A stretch of 64,000 bases of DNA, from positions 62,001 through 126,000 of the forward strand of contig PHCB01000001.1 in NCBI GenBank assembly GCA_002842095.1, read 5' to 3'. Of this stretch, positions 60,801-64,000 are shown piece after piece. Position numbers and translations under genes: made by a program. This stretch comes from a candidate division BRC1 bacterium HGW-BRC1-1 (lineage in GTDB: Bacteria; Sumerlaeota; Sumerlaeia; Sumerlaeales; Sumerlaeaceae). The notes below the pieces were generated by a model. That model did not search any database. It had not been told where the DNA came from and was given only the letters and a program-made list of their open reading frames with translations. Positions within the stretch are counted from its first letter, which is position 1. Every line of letters starts with the position of its first letter.

Positions 60801-61194
60801 ACTGCAAGGCATCATCGCGTTGCTTTTGTTCGTTGTCACGCTCCTGTGGGCGCGCCGCGGCAGGTTCCCGCTCAGGGCCCTTGGCGTCACGCTGGTGCTG
60901 TTCATCGTCGCGAGCCTGACCGACGGCTTCGCGGGCAGACTGTGCGCAGCGGCATTTGCCGGTGCGGGTGCGGCGCTTGCCGTTAGCATCATCCTGTACC
61001 TCGCTGCGCGCGCCCGCCTGGCGCGCCAAGAAGCGGCTCGCATGCGTGCCGAACTGGCAGCCACGCCGCCGTTTGATCAATGGACGCCACCCTCCCAAAC
61101 TCCTCCGGAGGCAACACCGCCACCGCCACCCCCACCCGTGGCACCTCCACCCATAACGCCTGAGCCGCCCGCAGACCCAACGGCCAAGGCGTGA
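57802..61194 (+). CDS. Giant secreted/membrane beta-rich protein, unknown family
   Basis: 1130 residues. Signal peptide MRLICGFSSVILAIILSAVS. Near residue 33 it has FVFVPYDKIKGPELGAGQSV, then MVPYAEFLRL; the following gene opens with the same plan. The body is almost all beta strands in repeating ~80-100-residue blocks (VDGNVAVLDAELAVEVLARP, ADRVVIEGAPATVRPI, FDLSYDVPEGFEIREAGPPE, VSIERQRTRITCETSVLANI). Near the C-terminus three membrane helices (about 995-1080: MVILQGIIALLLFVVTLLWA, FPLRALGVTLVLFIVASLTD, FAGAGAALAVSIILYLAARA) are followed by a cytoplasmic Pro/Ala-rich tail. No enzyme motif seen. It may be an envelope scaffold or adhesion machine with the next gene, 11 bp downstream. Confidence 0.65.
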   Translation: MRLICGFSSVILAIILSAVSAETQAAPAGSTTSTTTSSFVFVPYDKIKGPELGAGQSVMVPYAEFLRLKNTAQEQPEGPDFKPGASLAQASYSGSVDGNVAVLDAELAVEVLARPRDVLELRLPFAGASADRVVIEGAPATVRPIADGSGLELVAQGGGRRVVKMRLAVPLQTDGAVRKLDFRVPRAAASNLKLRVPEEVVLETVSDALPATVANPVAGQSEITAAAGASDRMMLAYRLKMEPQAAAAEARYMVAEQVLVKLGARTASASVKMAVTFAAGNLKNFSFDLPKGAQLLGVSGSFVKDWSAPDPQGRVVVALIREVSQPFEVSADIKFDQPTTPTQKLTIPEFRVPGAVREAGTVTVTPEDGVSVWPEETAGVESVSATGPVGAGARVFRFDQPGWKLVISRKPVQARVRADSIVAYEVTEQFVRIRVSSHVTVSGRGIFDLSYDVPEGFEIREAGPPELVAGWRASGRRVEVTLRGEQREAFDLDLRLQRDRKPGDLKLRLEPVSVAGAEEDTGALVLATPVALRATEIASSNLQPTDVRSLMEKLKPLLSQEIVPALGYRYFIPASFAEVSIERQRTRITCETSVLANITPSLMKIDAGVNYNVEFSATDEFQLLLPATAGEDVRFTGGDIKEKVPSPGGATEGVTTWTVRLQRKVLGPYRLGFAFDLPLTGTESGKPVRVTVPAIRALNVAREMGFVAVSRGENLEVTVAKSEGLEARDVKELPGNLASASLGFRYFEPEKQLLELDLVRHELETVLGALVRRMHIDTVVNDQREAVHEALFEVQNNREQYLVLKLPEGMEIWSAFVRGVPVRPATRDQDGARLIELTKSESRDDAFRVRLVMRETLGKGAMGMRGGLKFESPEPLNMPVLRATRKLYLPTNYQYSDFGGTMRLVAGGSPPWIEPAADKLLADIPAAIAGGVAQQSLNPPEARADAEYNTVETEAEKAARLQNAGIEVPIVKQGLQFQFSRLSGTGDITIDYWKQKPMVILQGIIALLLFVVTLLWARRGRFPLRALGVTLVLFIVASLTDGFAGRLCAAAFAGAGAALAVSIILYLAARARLARQEAARMRAELAATPPFDQWTPPSQTPPEATPPPPPPPVAPPPITPEPPADPTAKA

Positions 61195-61205
61195 GGCGAC
61201 TCGCC

Positions 61206-64000
61206 ATGACCACCACACCAAGACATGGACCAGGGGGGTGGATGGCGCGCGCCGCGCTGTTCATCGCCACCACCATCGCGCTGGCCGGCATGGCATTGGC
61301 AGACGCGCCGCCCCCGCAGGTGCAGCTAACGCAGGCCACGAACGCGCCCCTCGACATGCAGGTGATGTACGTGCCGCAAGAGGACCTTCTGCGCGCGCCG
61401 GGCTACTCGAAGGAAGGCGCGTTCCTGCCACTGTCGGAACTCCTGCGCCTTGCGCGGGCTGCGGCAGACCGCGCCACCACGGACAGCCGCGCACGCGCGG
61501 TGTACTGCTCGGGCATCGAACTCACCGGCACCGCATCGGACGCCCTGCGGCTGAGTGGGGCTGTCTCCTTTGTCGCGCCCGGCAGCGGATGGTCCGCAAC
61601 ACAGATTGATGACGGAGGGGTGCCGTGGTCGGGCCAGTCCGCGCCCGCCGACGGAAGCGCGTTCATCGCCCGCCTCGACGGGAAGGGCTACCTGTACGCC
61701 AGGGGTCCGACCACCGGTTCCCTGGCTGTCAGCGTCATGGCACCACTGCGCCCGGACGGGCACAATGTGCCGGTCGACCTCGGACGATTCACCGCGCCGT
61801 GCAGGATCACCATCGACTTCGCGCCAGGAGTGGATTTCCTCACCGCTTCATGTCCCACGCGAACCCACGACGCCACCACCACGGGACCGGAGTCGCGGAA
61901 CGTGGTGCTGTGGCCGGCCGCCCAACAATCCCTCACGCTCTCCATCCGGCGCGCCGCGCCACTTGAGGGCGAAACGGCCATCCGCGCCGCGGAGGCGCGC
62001 ACCATCGCGGTGCGGGGCGCCGGCATTGAAGTTTCAGACCAGATTCGCCTGATGGGCAGTCTCCTGCCGGGATCGGAAATCCGGCTCGGTTTGCCCAAAG
62101 GACTCCGGCCTCTGAAGGTCGACAACAGCGACCGGGCACGAACCGAACTCACCAGCGATTCGATAGTGGTGCGTCCGCTTGCGCGCTTGGAGACACTCAC
62201 CGTGACGGTCGTCTCGGCGGCCGAGATCGAGGGCGGCAGGGCGACCGTTGGACCGTGGACTATTCCGGCAGTTTCGGCTGGCGGAACGCTTCGGCTGGAA
62301 GGTTCTCCGCAGCATGTCCCCGTGCTTGCCACGCAGTCCAACATGCTTATCGCCGCGGGCGGCGGAACTGCCTCACGCAACTACGATTGCTGGGGTTGGC
62401 TGCCGTCGGTGGAAGTTTTGCTTGTGCCGGCGGTACCGGCCCTTCCCGCTGAGATTCATGCGGCACTAAGCCTGAAACCGCTGGAAGCAACAGGCGGTTT
62501 TGTCGTGAACCTTGCCGACAAGACACTGTCCGAGCTTCCCTTCCAACTGCCTACGGGCTGGACGCTCACCAATGTGGAAGGTCACGGCCTGAAGGGTGAA
62601 AGCGTCCCCGTTTCGCTGATCCGACAGGACGCCGAAAAATGGCGCGTCGGCTGGCAGGGGGGGCAGGGGCCGGAGTCGCTTGTCCTCACCGTCCACCGTG
62701 CAGGTTCGTGGGGTGCGCAGGGCACCAGTTCCACGCTTGCGCTGCCGGTTCTCGCCATCGAGGGGCCACGCGCTGCGGCGCAGGACTTTCTGGTCGAGTG
62801 GGCCGAGGCTCTGGATGTCCGGGTTGACGAGTTGGACGGATTTGCTGTCGCGCCGGTTGCCGAGATTGGTGCCGAGGCGCGCCAGTGGGTGCCTGCACCG
62901 CGACTTGCGCTACGCGCCACCGCCCTGTCCCCCGCGGGCGGGCTGCTTGTTTCCGGCAGAGAGCCGGATGTGCGCGCCACCGTGGTCAGCGCGCTCTCGC
63001 TGGCCGAGGACCGCGCAAGCGCACGCGCCTACATAACCTACGACGTGCGCTTCGCGCCCGCCAACACGTTCCGGTTTATCCTGCCCAAGGGCACGGGCGG
63101 CGCGGTAAAGTTTGAAGAAGCGGGAATCCGCGAGCGCGTGATGCGCGAGACCGACGCCGGCGACGAGTGGACCGTCGTGTCCCAAGACGCCGTGCTCGGA
63201 ACATTTGCCATCAGCATGGATTGGTCCATGCCGTTCCAGCCGGGCGACGCGCCCATCAGTGCGCCGGAAATCCGCGTGCCCGGCGTTTCCTCCCAGCGGG
63301 GTTTCATTCTGGTGGAGGGGTCCGAGACCCTTCAGCTTCAGTTCGAGCCGCGCAACCTTGCGGAGGTGGACCTGTCCGAAATCCCGCAGACCCCATGGGC
63401 GCGGGAGAACCGTGTGCTGGCGGCGTATCGCTATGTTCAGCCACCTTACGACCTCTCGGTTAAAGCGGAGAAGTTCAAAGCCGAACCGGAGATTGGCGGG
63501 CTGGTGCGCGAGGCGAACCTGACCACCACCTTCGCGCCCGACGGCATGCGCCTGACGCGCGCCGATTACACGGTCGCCCCCATGGGAGAACCGCAGTTTC
63601 TGGATGTGCGGCTGCCGAAGGCCGCGCGTCTGTGGTCTGTAACCGTGAACGGCGACGGTGCCAAACCGGCGCGACGAACGGACTCGGATGGCGCGGGAAT
63701 TATGATGGTTCCCCTTCCTGCTGGCGGGGCCGATACGGCCGTGTCGGTCACCTACCGCGAACAGGGTGAGGCGCTGGACCGGACAACCCGGCTTGCCGTG
63801 GCGGGGCCGATGCTTCCGGTGCCCATCAACCGCACAACATGGAACGTTAACCTGCCGCCGGGCTTCGAGTACCTGTTCTACACGGGCACGCTAAGCAGTG
63901 CGGTTACAGTGCGCGAGCCTCTCGTGACCTTCCTGCGCGGGGCGTATTTCCCGAAGACGCTCATTGCCGACGAGAGATATTTGATGAGTGTGGTCGTGCT
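61206..64000 (+). CDS. Second giant beta-rich secreted protein (cut by window edge)
   Basis: Open for 931 codons to the window end. Signal peptide WMARAALFIATTIALAGMALA. VMYVPQEDLLRAPGYSKEGA, then FLPLSELLRLARAA, mirrors the opening of the previous protein, so the two are distant paralogues. The body is again beta-strand blocks (IELTGTASDALRLSGAVSFV, ITYDVRFAPANTFRFILPKG, TFRGAYFP-like strands near the end). It starts 11 bp after the previous stop, in one operon. The C-terminus, and whether it has the same membrane helices, lies outside the window. Confidence 0.6.
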   Translation, partial: MTTTPRHGPGGWMARAALFIATTIALAGMALADAPPPQVQLTQATNAPLDMQVMYVPQEDLLRAPGYSKEGAFLPLSELLRLARAAADRATTDSRARAVYCSGIELTGTASDALRLSGAVSFVAPGSGWSATQIDDGGVPWSGQSAPADGSAFIARLDGKGYLYARGPTTGSLAVSVMAPLRPDGHNVPVDLGRFTAPCRITIDFAPGVDFLTASCPTRTHDATTTGPESRNVVLWPAAQQSLTLSIRRAAPLEGETAIRAAEARTIAVRGAGIEVSDQIRLMGSLLPGSEIRLGLPKGLRPLKVDNSDRARTELTSDSIVVRPLARLETLTVTVVSAAEIEGGRATVGPWTIPAVSAGGTLRLEGSPQHVPVLATQSNMLIAAGGGTASRNYDCWGWLPSVEVLLVPAVPALPAEIHAALSLKPLEATGGFVVNLADKTLSELPFQLPTGWTLTNVEGHGLKGESVPVSLIRQDAEKWRVGWQGGQGPESLVLTVHRAGSWGAQGTSSTLALPVLAIEGPRAAAQDFLVEWAEALDVRVDELDGFAVAPVAEIGAEARQWVPAPRLALRATALSPAGGLLVSGREPDVRATVVSALSLAEDRASARAYITYDVRFAPANTFRFILPKGTGGAVKFEEAGIRERVMRETDAGDEWTVVSQDAVLGTFAISMDWSMPFQPGDAPISAPEIRVPGVSSQRGFILVEGSETLQLQFEPRNLAEVDLSEIPQTPWARENRVLAAYRYVQPPYDLSVKAEKFKAEPEIGGLVREANLTTTFAPDGMRLTRADYTVAPMGEPQFLDVRLPKAARLWSVTVNGDGAKPARRTDSDGAGIMMVPLPAGGADTAVSVTYREQGEALDRTTRLAVAGPMLPVPINRTTWNVNLPPGFEYLFYTGTLSSAVTVREPLVTFLRGAYFPKTLIADERYLMSVVV

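Overview
The window looks like a chromosomal segment of a Gram-negative, free-living heterotrophic bacterium with fairly high GC content. It encodes an outer-membrane secretin (type IV pili), lipoproteins, GspG-like prepilins, a menaquinone enzyme of the futalosine route, sugar ABC transport, glycogen phosphorylase and large secreted beta-rich proteins. This mix would fit a poorly cultivated lineage near the planctomycete/verrucomicrobial or Sumerlaeota-type phyla, but nothing here proves the phylum.

Layout. 1-4254 (minus): pilM-pilN-pilO-pilP-like-pilQ, a type IV pilus assembly operon that runs off the left edge. 4452-16930: mostly plus-strand housekeeping genes (argJ, a glycosyltransferase, a surface carboxypeptidase-regulatory-domain protein, uvrC, rimO, DUF423, mqnA, a sugar nucleotidyltransferase and tRNA-Thr), with a BadF-type kinase on the minus strand. 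16965-25886 (minus): a secreted-protein and transport block with a prepilin, a beta-helix protein, two endonuclease/exonuclease/phosphatase-fold enzymes, and a sugar-binding lipoprotein with two permeases. 26260-28539: a very unusual regulator joining a P-loop-like domain, a solute-binding-protein domain and an AraC HTH. 28969-44726: threonine synthase, a TetR regulator with a divergent antiporter, glycogen phosphorylase, a truncated alpha-2-macroglobulin, two polysaccharide genes, a phosphodiester glycosidase and a potassium channel.

44819-55821 is the most remarkable part. A REP-like palindrome array sits next to an IS200-type Y1 transposase gene and is followed by a defence island: hsdM, hsdS, a complete Thoeris system (thsA SIR2-SLOG and thsB TIR), hsdR and a DUF45 metallopeptidase. 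The RM genes are invaded by a second palindrome family with TTCC/GGAA loops. Inside hsdM the palindromes are read in frame. The 5' end of hsdR is triplicated at an exact 176-bp period, and each of the first two copies ends in a palindrome pair and a stop codon. Inside hsdR a 48-bp repeat (four copies) and then a whole REP-associated tyrosine transposase (RAYT) domain, bracketed by palindromes, are read in frame between the endonuclease and helicase domains. This is the best candidate for an undescribed system: a RAYT/REP element living as an intein-like in-frame insert in a restriction enzyme.

55992-64000: an SOS-box-like palindrome precedes a three-gene cassette of unknown function ending in a strong terminator. 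Two very large secreted or membrane beta-rich proteins follow, the second cut by the window edge. Three secreted proteins encoded far apart end in the same short C-terminal motif, V-x-[DN]-W-x-[VIM]-Y, a possible new sorting tag.
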